A model generated the notes under the pieces. That model was not told the origin of the DNA, searched no databases, and worked only from the letters and a program-made list of their open reading frames with translations. Made by a program: the position numbers and the translations under genes. Shown piece after piece: positions 1 to 11,692 of a stretch of DNA of 64,000 nucleotides (positions within the stretch are counted from its first letter, which is position 1; each line of letters starts with the position of its first letter). Source of the DNA: Ligustrum vulgare (taxonomy: Eukaryota; Streptophyta; Magnoliopsida; Lamiales; Oleaceae); contig OY743170.1 of NCBI GenBank assembly GCA_963555705.1, positions 30,021,362-30,085,361 of the forward strand, given 5' to 3'.

Positions 1-1454
1 ATAATGGAATTGGAGCAAAAACAAGCAAATTGGATGATAAAAGAACCAAAGTATGCAAATTAAGAATGGATGAAGTAGATCAAGGGCTAAATTGAAAGAA
101 AAGTCAAAGAAAGAACCAAATTGAAAGTTCAAGGACTGAAGTATACAAATTAAATGAAGAAGGACCAAATTGCAAATATTCAATAGTTGATTCGGATAAA
201 GATAAGATACTTGAGGACTTTTAGGAGTCAATTGGATGCAATTAGAAGTCAAAAATGAATGAAATATGGTAAGAATATTACCATAAATTCATTCCAATCA
301 AACAAGATTTCTTGTAGATTTTTAGTCGAACTTTAAGAGTTAATTTCGGCGAAGTAAACATTCGAATTTGGAAAATCCTATTTCAGGATGAATTGTAGCT
401 CTTGAAGTTATATTTCCAAAAAAATACTTAATCACTTCAATCGGATAAGGGAATAGAAAGATATGATCAAAATACTGAACGTTGTGCAGTGACAAAAAGT
501 TCTCCCACGAAGGTAACTTCCCTTGTTCGGTTGGAACTCTTTTGGAAGCCAATTTGGACGAGATTTTCCGCATTCTTTTCTTCCAAGTAACCTATACTTC
601 GACTATATCTATAAATACATGACTTGGGGTACAAATTTAGGGGTTCCCAATCTTCATAATTCTTGCCAAAACGCTGTCGAATTGCTAGGGGTTCCAAACT
701 TGTCAAAGGTAATCCCGAAGGGCTGTCGAACTTTCAAGGAACCAACTGGCGCATGATTGAAGATTCTTCTACAACATGGTGAAAAGGGTGATGAACTCCA
801 ATTACAATAGTTGTAATTTATCTTTTATCATGTTTTTAGGCTAGAAATGTTGTGTTAGGATTGGGAAGAAGTTTTAACTATTTAATTCCATGTTTTTACC
901 AATTATTTAATATATGCAGTTTATGGGTTTGATGCAATTAAATAAGTGCCTTTATTATCAAGCAATTGTTTGGCCAGCTTTTGTGTGATTGTCTTCATGC
1001 TTTTCTATGTTCGAAAGAGTAGGATTTCATTAGAAGTTATTTAATTGCCACAAAGTCCGATAGGGCATAGAAATATACCTTATGCTTTGTGTTTTCCTAT
1101 ATAGTGTTCATTGACTTTTAATATTTTTCTAATTGGTTAATTGTCATAGAAATATAGTCAATTGGCATTTAGAGATATGTTTTTATGCATCGCTCGTAAG
1201 AAGACTTAAAACATTTTAGGAACATGGATATTCAAAACCCCATAAGTTGTCTTTAAATGATTTGGTTAATTAAATACATGAATGATTTGGTTAAAATGGA
1301 TTCATAATTCTAATGCGTTTGTTTTTATAAGTTTTTAAATTCAAATTTCATTGTTTTCTTTAGTTTAATCTTTAATTCAGTTTAAAAATCAAAATTTCCA
1401 AATTCAAAGTTTTTCTTGTTCCGGTTAAGGTAGTAATCTAAAATACAATTTAAC
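1..1454. other. AT-rich repeat flank, no gene seen
   Basis: No coding region is supportable. The first 200 bases repeat phrases of the type aaccaaattgaaag / gaccaaattgcaaat every few tens of bases, a texture common in the U3 part of plant LTRs. Short open frames here lack any recognisable motif. It is probably the body of an old LTR whose tail is the next entry, but the 5' edge lies outside the window. Confidence 0.35.
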
Positions 1455-1526
1455 ACAATCTCTGTGAGATCGATACTTGGACTCACGTCCATTTTATTAC
1501 TTGCGCGACCCGTGCACTTTCGGAGC
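1455..1526 (+). repeat. Gypsy LTR tail signature
   Basis: The stretch contains tctctgtgagatcgatactt and gcgacccgtgcacttt. These phrases resemble the conserved end region of several plant Ty3/gypsy LTRs (Tat/Athila-like elements end near a 'cccgtgcacttg' phrase). That match is from memory, not from a search. No primer site follows, so this is a solo or truncated remnant. Confidence 0.35.
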
Positions 1527-1542
1527 GTATCATAATTATATC

Positions 1543-1654
1543 ACATTATGGAAGTATGAGAAAATGGTAAAGAATGCTTGTAACAAAGCTTTACAAAAAA
1601 TTCATCATTGTTATGAGACTTGTACGTTTGTGAATTGCAAGCAATGGATTTGTG
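1543..1654 (+). repeat. Dispersed repeat, copy 1
   Basis: About 110 bp, starting near ttatggaagtatgag and running through aatggatttgtgac, is closely similar to 46874-46985. Here the sequence continues unbroken past ggatttg, whereas at 46983 a PAL LTR begins there. This copy therefore shows the uninterrupted version of that junction. Confidence 0.7.
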
Positions 1655-1774
1655 ACTTGATCAGCTGCATAGATTTCGCATGGAAGAAGATCATTTTATT
1701 TTATTATTATTATTATTTTTAAAAATGCAAATGAAAAGTGACAGTACGCTGTATTATAATAAAAAAATGAAGCG

Positions 1775-1775
<1 letters not shown>

Positions 1776-1816
<41 letters not shown>
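1776..1816. repeat. (CA)n / (TA)n microsatellite
   Basis: An uninterrupted CA run of about 34 bases is followed by a short TA run. Confidence 0.95.
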
Positions 1817-1865
1817 TTCAAAGCAAATGAACCCTCCTTTGAAGGATTTAAGGTTTAATAACATA

Positions 1866-1870
1866 TCTAT
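1866..1870. other. Target-site duplication, left (tctat)
   Basis: The five bases tctat directly precede the LTR start at 1871 and recur directly after the 3' LTR at 20537-20541. This fixes the ends of the outer element. Confidence 0.9.
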
Positions 1871-1912
1871 TGTAATGACCAAGCTATTTTTAATAAGATA
1901 GTCAAAGGGTTG

Positions 1913-2458
1913 CAATGTTCGGCTCTTCAAACTGAAGAGCCGAGCAACGAGCTTGGATCAAACGAGCCGAGCTTAGGCTCGGCTCGTTTGACCCTGGCCG
2001 AGCTCGGCTTGGCCAACGAGCCACGAGCTCGGCTCGTTTAGCTCGTTTTTTTTTATAAATATTATAAAACCTCTCTTACCGTTTTTTTTTAAAAAAAAAA
2101 CCCCCTTGTCTTACCGTCTTAAAGTTATTTATTTAGTCGACAATCTTCGATAGCTAAAATATTTGAAATCTTGAATACTAATAAGTATAAATATAAGTAT
2201 AATATTAATAAGTAATAGGTTATGTATTAAATAAATTATTAATAACTTAATTAGTAAAAAAACAATGTTTTTTTCAGTTTTCAACGTAAAAAAACGACGT
2301 TTAAATTTTTTTTTACACGAGCCGGCGAGGGCTCGACTCGCTGGCTTGTTTTGAACCACGAGGGTTCAACTACAATGTTTGGCTCGCCCACGAGCTCGTC
2401 CGTTTGATGAGCCGAGTCAACGAGCCGACGCGCGGCTCGGCCTGTTTGCCACCTCTAA
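1913..2458. mobile_element. Non-autonomous hAT-like insertion in LTR
   Basis: This block is absent from the sister LTR and is rich in the palindromic phrases gagccgagc and ctcggctcg at both ends. The right end (ggcctgtttgccacctcta) matches in reverse the 'tagaggtggcaaacaggcc' type of terminus known from plant hAT elements with GGCTCG-rich ends. No clean terminal inverted repeat or 8-bp duplication is visible, and 49 bp of LTR are missing at the site, so the left end is probably damaged. No coding capacity. Confidence 0.45.
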
Positions 2459-3197
2459 AGTCAGGCGGTGGACCATTTTATACATATATATATATCCAAT
2501 TATTTTATTTACATTTACACATTACATACATTCATACAGAGAGGGAAACGAGACACAGAGAAAGAAAATCCACGAGAGAAGAGAAAAAAAAGAAAAAGAA
2601 AGAGGAAAAACAAAAAAAAAAGGAAGGAAGAGAGGCGTCGTGGACAACGTGGTTTATATTATTAAACTTTTATTAGTCGATTTTGAAAGGTAAGTGATAT
2701 TTATTTATTTCAAAGTTTTGTCAAATTTAGGGTTGTTAGATTATTAGTTTAAATTTAATTTTTATCAAAATGGAATTTTCCTAAAAATGAAAAGATTATA
2801 TTTTATTATTGCTTTTATCAATTATTGAGGTAGTTGATATGGTTAGACATTGATTTAGATATTATATCAATTTCAGGCGGTAACGAATCAGTTGGGACAA
2901 CTTACCAGTCGAATTAGTTTGCACGTACATAGACTGTGAGTGGAAAAATCTAAATTATTTTCAAATATTTGTAATTGCTTATATAATTACGTAAAACGTG
3001 ATTATGTGATTTATATGTCTCATTATGTGATTATTGTGAAATATTATGAGAATATGAGATTGATTTGAAATTGGAAAGATTGTGAAACGATTATAAGTTG
3101 AAAGAAATGTAAGACTTGTGATGGCAGTCAATGAAATGTGAGCTGAATATTTGAAAATGAAATCGGCCAGAAAAGTACCCGTGATTATATCCTTATT

Positions 3198-3327
3198 CTA
3201 GTTCACTGAGGCGGCCTTGGCCGTGTTCTATACTGCACCTGAGTGGTCTTGACCGGGTATGATATTACCCTGAGGCAGTCGACCGTGTATGATATAGTTC
3301 ACCGAGGCGGTCATGGCCGTGTTCTAG
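3198..3327 (+). repeat. Array of four short inverted repeats in LTR
   Basis: Four units centred near 3217, 3249, 3280 and 3313 (spacing 31-33 bp). Each contains a different small inverted repeat: cggccttggccg, ggtcttgacc, gtcgac and cggtcatggccg. The array recurs in the 3' LTR near 19580-19700. Confidence 0.75.
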
Positions 3328-4169
3328 AATTGATTATCAGAGATTTTTGAGACTAGCCTGAGAGGCAGTCTATACATGTATGACCAGATTAATCAGAGGG
3401 TACATTTTTGGTTGATTTGTTATGGTATGGCCATACCTAGAGATTACAGATGTGATGACAGTATTTTATTGATATGGTGATTTCTATGTCATTAATTTGA
3501 CTAGAGTTTGATATTTATCAGTATTAAGAAAATGTTTTACATTTTGACTTTGATTGTATGTTATTATGTGAATTACTAAGTGATGTAAAGTTGATTTTCG
3601 ATAAAAATGTATAAATGAGAAAGTATAATTATTTTCAAAATTCTCCACTCACTGAACTATCAACTCATATATTTTCCCACGATTTTCTTATCAGCTAGCA
3701 GTTGAGTTCCTGGGCTACTTTTGGAGTGAGCCTTTGATTTTGGAGTCGGAGCCACACGACAGTGTTAGCTAGTATAACTCATTTCATAGAGCATGTAGTC
3801 ATTGTTTTGGGATGCATGTTCATTTTTGTATTACACTTGTGCATCACATGTAGATAGATATGGGGCTCACTTTGTATTTTGCGTCCATATGTACAATTTA
3901 TGTTGGTTTTAAATTGAAAGTTTGAGAAATTGGCTTATCTCTATTGTGATGGAAATTATGGAGAGTTTGTTGGGATTTTGTGTATTAATTACAGGTTGGT
4001 TAGTCCATATTATAGAGGAGATAATGCCAAATTTTTTCTTAAAAATAAGTTGACTAAAGTTGCAGTTTTAGTAGCCTTGATGGTGGGTCCTACTTTTAGT
4101 GGGTATCCATCATCGGTGCACGTCACGTTTCGGGTCCACTAGTGTTACTCGGGGCGGGGCGTGTCAGTT

Positions 4170-4181
4170 TGGTATCAGAGC
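4170..4181 (+). other. Primer-binding site (tRNA-Met)
   Basis: tggtatcagagc lies 3 bases after the 5' LTR. It is complementary to the 3' end of plant initiator tRNA-Met, the usual primer of chromoviruses. Confidence 0.9.
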
Positions 4182-4252
4182 ATGGTTTTGAGTCCATATG
4201 CTTGCATGGTACACACATTCTGATGTTTGCATAACATGCATATAGGTGAGTC

Positions 4253-4830
4253 ATGGTTCGTGGTGTCAGAACTCGAAGGCTCCATGATATATTGCCACAG
4301 ACTCACAATACTCCTGATAGAGGGAATATTGGAGAGGCTGAGAGAGTAGAAGAGTCAGTCGGTCAGCCATGAGAACATCCACCCCCGTTTGTCAAAGACA
4401 GAATGTAGTTGAAAATCATCCTATTGTTGTTGAAAGGGTAGAAGGATCTATTCATCAACCAAGAGATGACCCTAGAGAGCCTGAAAGAGTAGAAAAATCT
4501 GTTCATCTGTCATCTGAACATTTGGGACAAGGAAATGTATCGAGAAATGTTCCTATTGATGTTGAAAGGATTGCTACTGCTGTTGTCGCAGCTATGAGGG
4601 GTACAAAGAAAAATTTTAGTATTGAGAGAGCAACAAAATTAGGGGCTAAAGTGTTTATAGGCACAGCTGATCCTGCAGTTGCTCAGGCATGGATGGTCAA
4701 AGTGGAAAGAGTTTTTGATGTTATGGGTTGTCCAGATGATCAAAAATTGTGCCTCGCTACTTTCTTGTTAGAAGAGGGGGCTTATGATTGGTGGCAGTCA
4801 GTACGCAACACATATCAGGATCCTTCTATG
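4253..4830 (+). pseudogene. gag: Outer element gag, 5' part (broken)
   Basis: Capsid gene start of the outer gypsy element. The reading frame opens at the ATG at 4253 (MVRGVRTRRLHD...), hits TGA at 4370-4372, where CGA to TGA is a likely change, and shifts frame soon after. A second frame from 4369 then carries the retrotransposon-gag region, including GTADPAVAQAWMVKVERVFDV and the typical LEEGAYDWWQSV motif. Coding similarity ends at about 4830, where sequence of the nested LTR begins. The gag resumes at 14921 near the zinc knuckle, so a central stretch (roughly 150-200 codons by comparison with family members) is missing. Not functional. Confidence 0.85.
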
Positions 4831-6721
4831 ATGTGTGTATGTATATGTATGTGTGTGCATCCTTTCAGATTTGGTAATGGAAAATTTACATATGTAATTT
4901 TCAGATTGTATATATATATTCAGATTCAAAGTTTTAGTTAAAATTCCAGATTTTTGATTTTAAATCATAGATTGTCAAATTGATAATTTTGTTTGGAACC
5001 TTATGAATTATTGAAATTTTAATTGTAAATGTATAATGTTAAAGTTGTGAATTTTTGGAGTAGTTAACTGTTTGTGGTGAAGGATTATGGAATTCGGGAA
5101 TTTAATTAACTTAATGGTAATTTTAGTGTCAACGTGAGTAATAATTGTAAGTCCTAGATTTTGGGAAATTGTAAAGGCGTGTACATTTTTTCAACCTTTG
5201 GTTCTGATTTAAGTACCTTAATCGTTAAGCTTATAATGTTGTGTCGAATGGTTTAATCTTTTGCTTTCGATTATGGTTTTATGTGTTTTGGTTATTATGT
5301 AAAGTCACGTTTGGGTTAAATTGACGTTTTAATCTCAGTCAATGTTTGATTAGTATTAAAATGAATAACGAATGTGTTTGTGAACTGAGAGTCATATTTA
5401 TTGATGAATATGAATAATTAGGACTTTTGGTACATTGACGACACGGGCAGTCAAAGCTCCTCCACTTGCAAATCAAGAAAACGGTAAATATTAAGGACGT
5501 CAAGTAAGTAAACTTCCCCCTACTTTCATCAAAGTTGAATGTTAATGTGGAATTAATGTGCTTAATTGACATTTGTGTTAATTACGGAATTTTAATGCTT
5601 TTGGTCTATCATATGCAATTATGTGTAGTTAAGGAAATGTTCAAGCATGCACGTTACATGTCATTGCATCATCAAGCATGGATTGACATCGAAATGGGAA
5701 AGTCAAATGTTTTAATGAAAGGAATGTGTCAAAGTGCAATTTTTGTCAAAAATTATGTATCCCAAGTTTTTGAAAGAATGGGTGTACTTCTATGTCATGA
5801 AAGGTCCGAGTGGGAAATGGGGCGCGGGGGACCGGCGTACCCGAATGTAATGAGCCGCTTTGCGGTGGAATGAATGTAATGAGCCGCCCTGCGGTGGAAT
5901 GAATGAATGAACCGCTTTGCGGTGGGAAAGTGAATGTTAAACCGCTTTGCGGTGGAAATGTGCATGATAATCTGGTTCCAAATAAGAATGGCCCACTGTT
6001 ATCTGATTGACTAGAAGTTACACCAAGTGAGCTCACGATGGAAATGAAGTGAAAGTTTTGAAATGTTAAAACGAAAGTTGGAAAAGTTTGAATTTTCTAG
6101 AAGGTAAAGAGAAAGGGATACATATATGGAAATTTTTAAAGCATTCATGTCATAAGCATGCATTCATGCATACAGTTTACTTACTGAGCTTTAGCTCACC
6201 CCAATCCCTCCCCAACATTTCAGGTGATGAAAGTTAGATGATCAGAGGGGAGCACTCGGCGGCTGACTCAGACAGTACCTGCTGTTGCCTTAATTAATAA
6301 AGTTAAATTTATTCAAGTTATCATTAAATTTATTCCTTCATTTATTGTTATTGATAATGTTTTGGTTGAAGTTAGTCTTGATTACGTATGGGTAACGTAT
6401 TAGGGGTTAAATTACCTCTTATTGCAATTGTCAATGTCTGTTGATTTTTGGGAAATCTTATGCTTGAGGAGTTTGGGGAATGAATGAATTGGTTTTGGCG
6501 ATAATGAATGTGATTGATGCTTTTAAATTTTTTAAATGGTTTTTGATGCTCCTCTACAGGTTGGCTATGTCCAATTTATAGAGGAGACTCTGTCGAAATT
6601 TCGCTAAAATTTTATAATAGATAAATGAACATTTTTGTCGTGTAAACGATTTAATTCCGCAATTAATGTGAATGGAAGTTAACACGCCTAGGTTTAAGGT
6701 TTTGAAACTTGGGGTGTTACA
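4831..6721 (+). repeat. 5' LTR of nested element, 5'-truncated
   Basis: Aligns with 13057-14920 of the right LTR and ends ggggtgttaca. The first ~824 bp are missing, and the break falls in a TG-rich microsatellite. It holds four accgctttgcggt-type inverted repeats at 5854, 5883, 5911 and 5941 (spacing 28-30 bp), where the right LTR has three. It also carries the shared module at 6556-6600. Confidence 0.9.
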
Positions 6722-6725
6722 TTTT

Positions 6726-6737
6726 TGGTATCAGAGC
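6726..6737 (+). other. Primer-binding site of nested element
   Basis: tggtatcagagc, 4 bases after the LTR end, complementary to initiator tRNA-Met. Confidence 0.9.
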
Positions 6738-7239
6738 TAAGAGTTTTAAAAGCGATTCTGTAGACTTTTAAAATTTATTTGAAAATGGTTTGGGTACTGA
6801 GTCATGCCTCAAGTGCTTCTCCTTCGATCATCTGGTAAGTTAATTTTGTTTAAATTATAAAATGTTATTCGATGTCCCGATTATTGTAAATTCTTGCATG
6901 CTAATGTGTAATGTCGGAAAGTGAAATGTTAAGAATGTTGTCAGTGAATATGACAAGTATGTCTTGGTTATGTAAATGAGAAAATGAGATGGTAATGAAT
7001 TTTTATAAAATTTGGTTAATGTTTATAAGTTCCTTATGTGAAAGATATGAAGTGAATGCGAATAGTGCTTTGAGTCATGGAGACTATGTAGGAAAGAATG
7101 TATATTATATCCAAGTCGGAAGTTGAGAAGTCATCGAACTTAGTATTAAGCACTTATCGTGTTTGATCTCGGGACTACCCACTCATTTGATAGTCCAACA
7201 GTTATAAGAAAATTGATTTACCCATTTCAGTAGCTGGGG

Positions 7240-8956
7240 ACAAAGTTTATATTGTCAACGCCATTTGAAGAATTGTTGAACTAAAGTTATGCGTTGAGAA
7301 ATTTCCCCAATCATGGTGAATGGGAAGGAGTAGATGATAGATTTCATAACACTGAATACCCACAAACTTGATGTCATACTAGGAATGGAATGATTATTAT
7401 GGTATAAGGTTTCAATCACTGGCTACGTTAAGGTGGTATTTGAACCTTCAAATGAAACCCTTTTCGCTTTGTTGAAGTAAAGGTGAAACTTTCTATTTCG
7501 ATATTATCAGTGATGAAGGCTCGTCAATTGATGAATAAGAGTTATTAGGCCTACCTGGTTGCAATAATTGAAGTGTCTAAGGTGAATACTTCTCTCGAAT
7601 AAATTTCTGCTATTCGAGAATGACTAAAGATGTTCTCAGAAAATCTTTGTGATTTACCACCTAAAAGAGAAATTGAATTCGTCATCGATTAAGTGCACAA
7701 CTCTAATATCCAAGGTATAATGTCGGATGGCTCCTTCGTAACTTAAGAGAGCTCAAAGTGCAACTATAGAATCTCGTGGACAAAGGTTTTGTTCGATCTA
7801 GCTTTTTGCCATGGGGTGCTCAGGAGCTATACATGAAGAAGAAAGATGGTTTTATGAGACTTTGCATAATTGAATTTAGACATGGCAAAACCAGTTTTAT
7901 GAAGTTGTGATGAGATGTTGAGATTATGAGTGATATGATTTTATTGAGACTTCTATGAGAAAAATTATGAAATTTGAGATTTAAAGATTTGATTCTTAAT
8001 TATTGGGAATTAAGGAATGGATATTGTGTTGAGTAAGTGAATTATTCCTCTATTTTGAGAGAAATTTATTATGTGGTTTGGTCTTGTGATTAAATTTTGG
8101 GAATATGATTTGTGGCATATATTTATAAGTATGAGTAGTCTTTTGAGCCAACTAATGTATTGAAAGAAGTGAGATATGGATATTGGAAATTATGATTTGA
8201 AATTGTTGTGTTGAGGAATTATGGATTGGTTTTCTGGGATATCAAGGTATACATGAAGTTATGTGATGATTTGATCCATACATTGGGAAATGATAAGTTA
8301 TATTTTGAAAAGATGGGTGAAGACAAGTATTATGGCGTTATTGGGAAGAATCTTAATTATTCTTGGGAACAGATTGATCACTAGTAAGGAATGATCACTT
8401 GTATTGGAGAATATTATAAATTATAAGGATATGAGATAATACTGTTGATTTATTTTGGAATTTGATTGGGAAGATATGTTAAAGATAAGCTGATGACATT
8501 ATGTTGATTTGTGAATAATATGTTATTGGATATACTACATAGAGAGAATATTCAGGTAATTTCTATCGTTTTGATTATTTTGGTAATATTTGGTGATAAA
8601 GAAGTTTTAGAGATGACAAATTATTATGGTTTGGTATGTTTTTAAAGAAATAGTAAAGATTTATTGAAATTTGGAGAGAATTTTTCATGGGCTTACAGAG
8701 ATTAGTGAAGAGACGTGATGTCATTTGGGTTATTGAATAATGACTTAAGTGATCAGCAAATATTCTTTATACAGAGTTTAGAGGCTATGTTGAGAGCTTG
8801 CATTTTAGACCTTTGTGATGGTTAGGAAAACCATTTACCGTCTGTTGAATTTACATGTAATATGATTATTGGGATTAGTTAGTTACCATGAATGGGAGAT
8901 ATTGAAAATATTTTATGGTGAGATGCCTTAAAGGAGTAACCACTTATTCAAAGTGA
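7240..8956 (+). pseudogene. pol: Nested element: decayed protease, RT and integrase core
   Basis: Only islands of pol can be read. Near 7345-7450 is the protease C-terminus (KLDVILGMEW type, with a stop after it). At 7745-7880 is the RT start ([28 protein letters not shown]). Near 8770-8940 is an integrase core piece (SLEAMLRACI, then PSVEFTCN). Between them, 7890-8750 is unreadable and strikingly poor in C on this strand. The order matches gypsy pol, but RT and RNase H are not recognisable. No protein could be made. Confidence 0.65.
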
Positions 8957-11692
8957 GAAATTGGGGACATGCGATTGAATGTTTGGGATTATGTGAGATG
9001 ATGATTGTCATAAGGTCAATTGTAAATAAAAGGTATAATAGATGATTGTAAGGAATAATGTGATGATGAGAACTGAAGGTGATAATGTATTGAAATTATG
9101 AAATAAGTTGACCATCCATGAATAAGTTATGTTGTATTTGGTTCTAAGTGGAAATTCAAAGAATGATGAATCTCAGTCATGGAAAATGAATCAGGATTTC
9201 CTCATAATGTGAATGATTCACTGATGTACATTAAGTTTTAAATATTGATGAAAGAAACTTTATCAGGTCCTAGATTTGTACAAGTATTGCAGAAGTAATG
9301 CATCTGATCGGAGGAAGGTTTATGATAGTACATACCATGAAATTGTGGAGATTATTATTGATGGTATCTTGATTCAAAAATAAGAAATGAAATTTTAGGA
9401 AATTGTCCTTGTGGATAGGATTTGTGGAAAATGAGAATAAGACTTCACAATGATTATTTATCATGGAGTAGTGTGCAGAAAGAGTGGCAATGGCAGAATC
9501 CAAGATTTATTGAGTTGAGAGATTGATATAAAATCTTAGTGAGTATATTGACGTAAAAGGTTCGTGTGAAGGATATGATGGTTATTATGTTGTAATCTTA
9601 GAGAGATTGATATGATTATTTGAGGTCAATTGTGTGACTTTTACTTATAATGGGATTGTAACTTTGGGTTAAGTAAACTTGATGAAGAATTCTATATGAA
9701 TCACAAAAGTTTTATTCATTGGTGATAGGTCAATGACTTATTTATAAAATACTTGGTTAGAGTATTATTATGATGATTTTGAAAGCAGGGATTCTTAAAT
9801 TAGTACCTTGGCTTTAGTTTAAGATGAGTGTATGATGCTGAATACTTGATTACAATATATAAGTATGGATTACAGGATTTAAGTTGATCCTACGATTTTA
9901 AAAGGAATGTCAGCATGTTCAGAAAGGATTTCATTTGTAAATCTTTCCAGAAAGATTCTGTCAAAGTTTTAGTATTTCTACTGTATATTTTGGGTATGGA
10001 CGTTAAGTCTCACTAATTCTGGATTATAAAGTCTTCTTTTGGTCAACCTTCTTGATTTTAGTTTTAAGAATGTGATCAATCAATGTATATATTAAAGTTT
10101 AGACGTTAGAATAGATCCTATGAAAGGCTGGAAATAGAAAGTTAGTGAATGAATTCATAAGTGGGATAATGTCGGTTGATGGTCTCCTACAACAATAACT
10201 ATCAAACTTCGATCCGTATTGAGTACTATACGATAGAAAGTGTTGATTGACATTTACGAGGGTGAGTTAGGAGAAAGAAAATTATTGGGTCTAGAAATAG
10301 TACAAAAAACAGTAAAAGTTGCTGGAAATTGGGGACATGCGATTGAATGTTTGGGATTATGTGAGATGATGATTGTCATAAGGTCAATTGTAAATAAAAG
10401 GTATAATAGATGATTGTAAGGAATAATGTGATGATGAGAACTGAAGGTGATAATGTATTGAAATTATGAAATAAGTTGACCATCCATGAATAAGTTATGT
10501 TGTATTTGGTTCTAAGTGGAAATTCAAAGAATGATGAATCTCAGTCATGGAAAATGAATCAGGATTTCCTCATAATGTGAATGATTCACTGATGTACATT
10601 AAGTTTTAAATATTGATGAAAGAAACTTTATCAGGTCCTAGATTTGTACAAGTATTGCAGAAGTAATGCATCTGATCGGAGGAAGGTTTATGATAGTACA
10701 TACCATGAAATTGTGGAGATTATTATTGATGGTATCTTGATTCAAAAATAAGAAATGAAATTTTAGGAAATTGTCCTTGTGGATAGGATTTGTGGAAAAT
10801 GAGAATAAGACTTCACAATGATTATTTATCATGGAGTAGTGTGCAGAAAGAGTGGCAATGGCAGAATCCAAGATTTATTGAGTTGAGAGATTGATATAAA
10901 ATCTTAGTGAGTATATTGACGTAAAAGGTTCGTGTGAAGGATATGATGGTTATTATGTTGTAATCTTAGAGAGATTGATATGATTATTTGAGGTCAATTG
11001 TGTGACTTTTACTTATAATGGGATTGTAACTTTGGGTTAAGTAAACTTGATGAAGAATTCTATATGAATCACAAAAGTTTTATTCATTGGTGATAGGTCA
11101 ATGACTTATTTATAAAATACTTGGTTAGAGTATTATTATGATGATTTTGAAAGCAGGGATTCTTAAATTAGTACCTTGGCTTTAGTTTAAGATGAGTGTA
11201 TGATGCTGAATACTTGATTACAATATATAAGTATGGATTACAGGATTTAAGTTGATCCTACGATTTTAAAAGGAATGTCAGCATGTTCAGAAAGGATTTC
11301 ATTTGTAAATCTTTCCAGAAAGATTCTGTCAAAGTTTTAGTATTTCTACTGTATATTTTGGGTATGGACGTTAAGTCTCACTAATTCTGGATTATAAAGT
11401 CTTCTTTTGGTCAACCTTCTTGATTTTAGTTTTAAGAATGTGATCAATCAATGTATATATTAAAGTTTAGACGTTAGAATAGATCCTATGAAAGGCTGGA
11501 AATAGAAAGTTAGTGAATGAATTCATAAGTGGGATAATGTCGGTTGATGGTCTCCTACAACAATAACTATCAAACTTCGATCCGTATTGAGTACTATACG
11601 ATAGAAAGTGTTGATTGACATTTACGAGGGTGAGTTAGGAGAAAGAAAATTATTGGGTCTAGAAATAGTACAAAAAACAGTAAAAGTTGCTG
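8957..11692 (+). repeat. 1368-bp tandem duplication
   Basis: Unit 1 is 8957-10324 and unit 2 is 10325-11692. I saw no difference wherever I compared them. The junctions share the 4-base word gaaa (8957, 10325 and 11693). Each unit ends with a decayed integrase piece (GERKLLG motif near 10290 and 11660). Identity implies a very recent event or an assembly artefact. Confidence 0.9.

Larger units (their letters stand above)
1871..4166 (+). repeat. 5' LTR of outer element
   Basis: It starts tgtaatgacc and ends gcgtgtca. The 3' LTR (1781 bp) aligns throughout, except that about 546 bp at 1913-2458 replace 49 bp. Inside are two GT-AG intron-like intervals (donors 2690 and 936 bases' worth further at 2936; acceptors 2876 and 3694), also present in the LTR at 36683. 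A short inverted-repeat array lies at 3212-3319. A module shared with other elements lies at 3991-4035. Confidence 0.93.

Noticed and set aside
2379..2693. Lys/Arg-rich 104-codon frame
   Set aside because: It spans the hAT-like insertion and a purine-rich LTR stretch; a similar purine-rich stretch at 18905-19000 shows the same effect. Low-complexity artefact.
4170..4181. tRNA gene suggested by tggtatcagagc
   Set aside because: These repeated words follow LTR ends and are primer-binding sites; no cloverleaf is present.
9270..10871. Two identical 77-residue reverse-strand frames
   Set aside because: Identical only because they lie in the 1368-bp duplication; no motif, and antisense to decayed pol.
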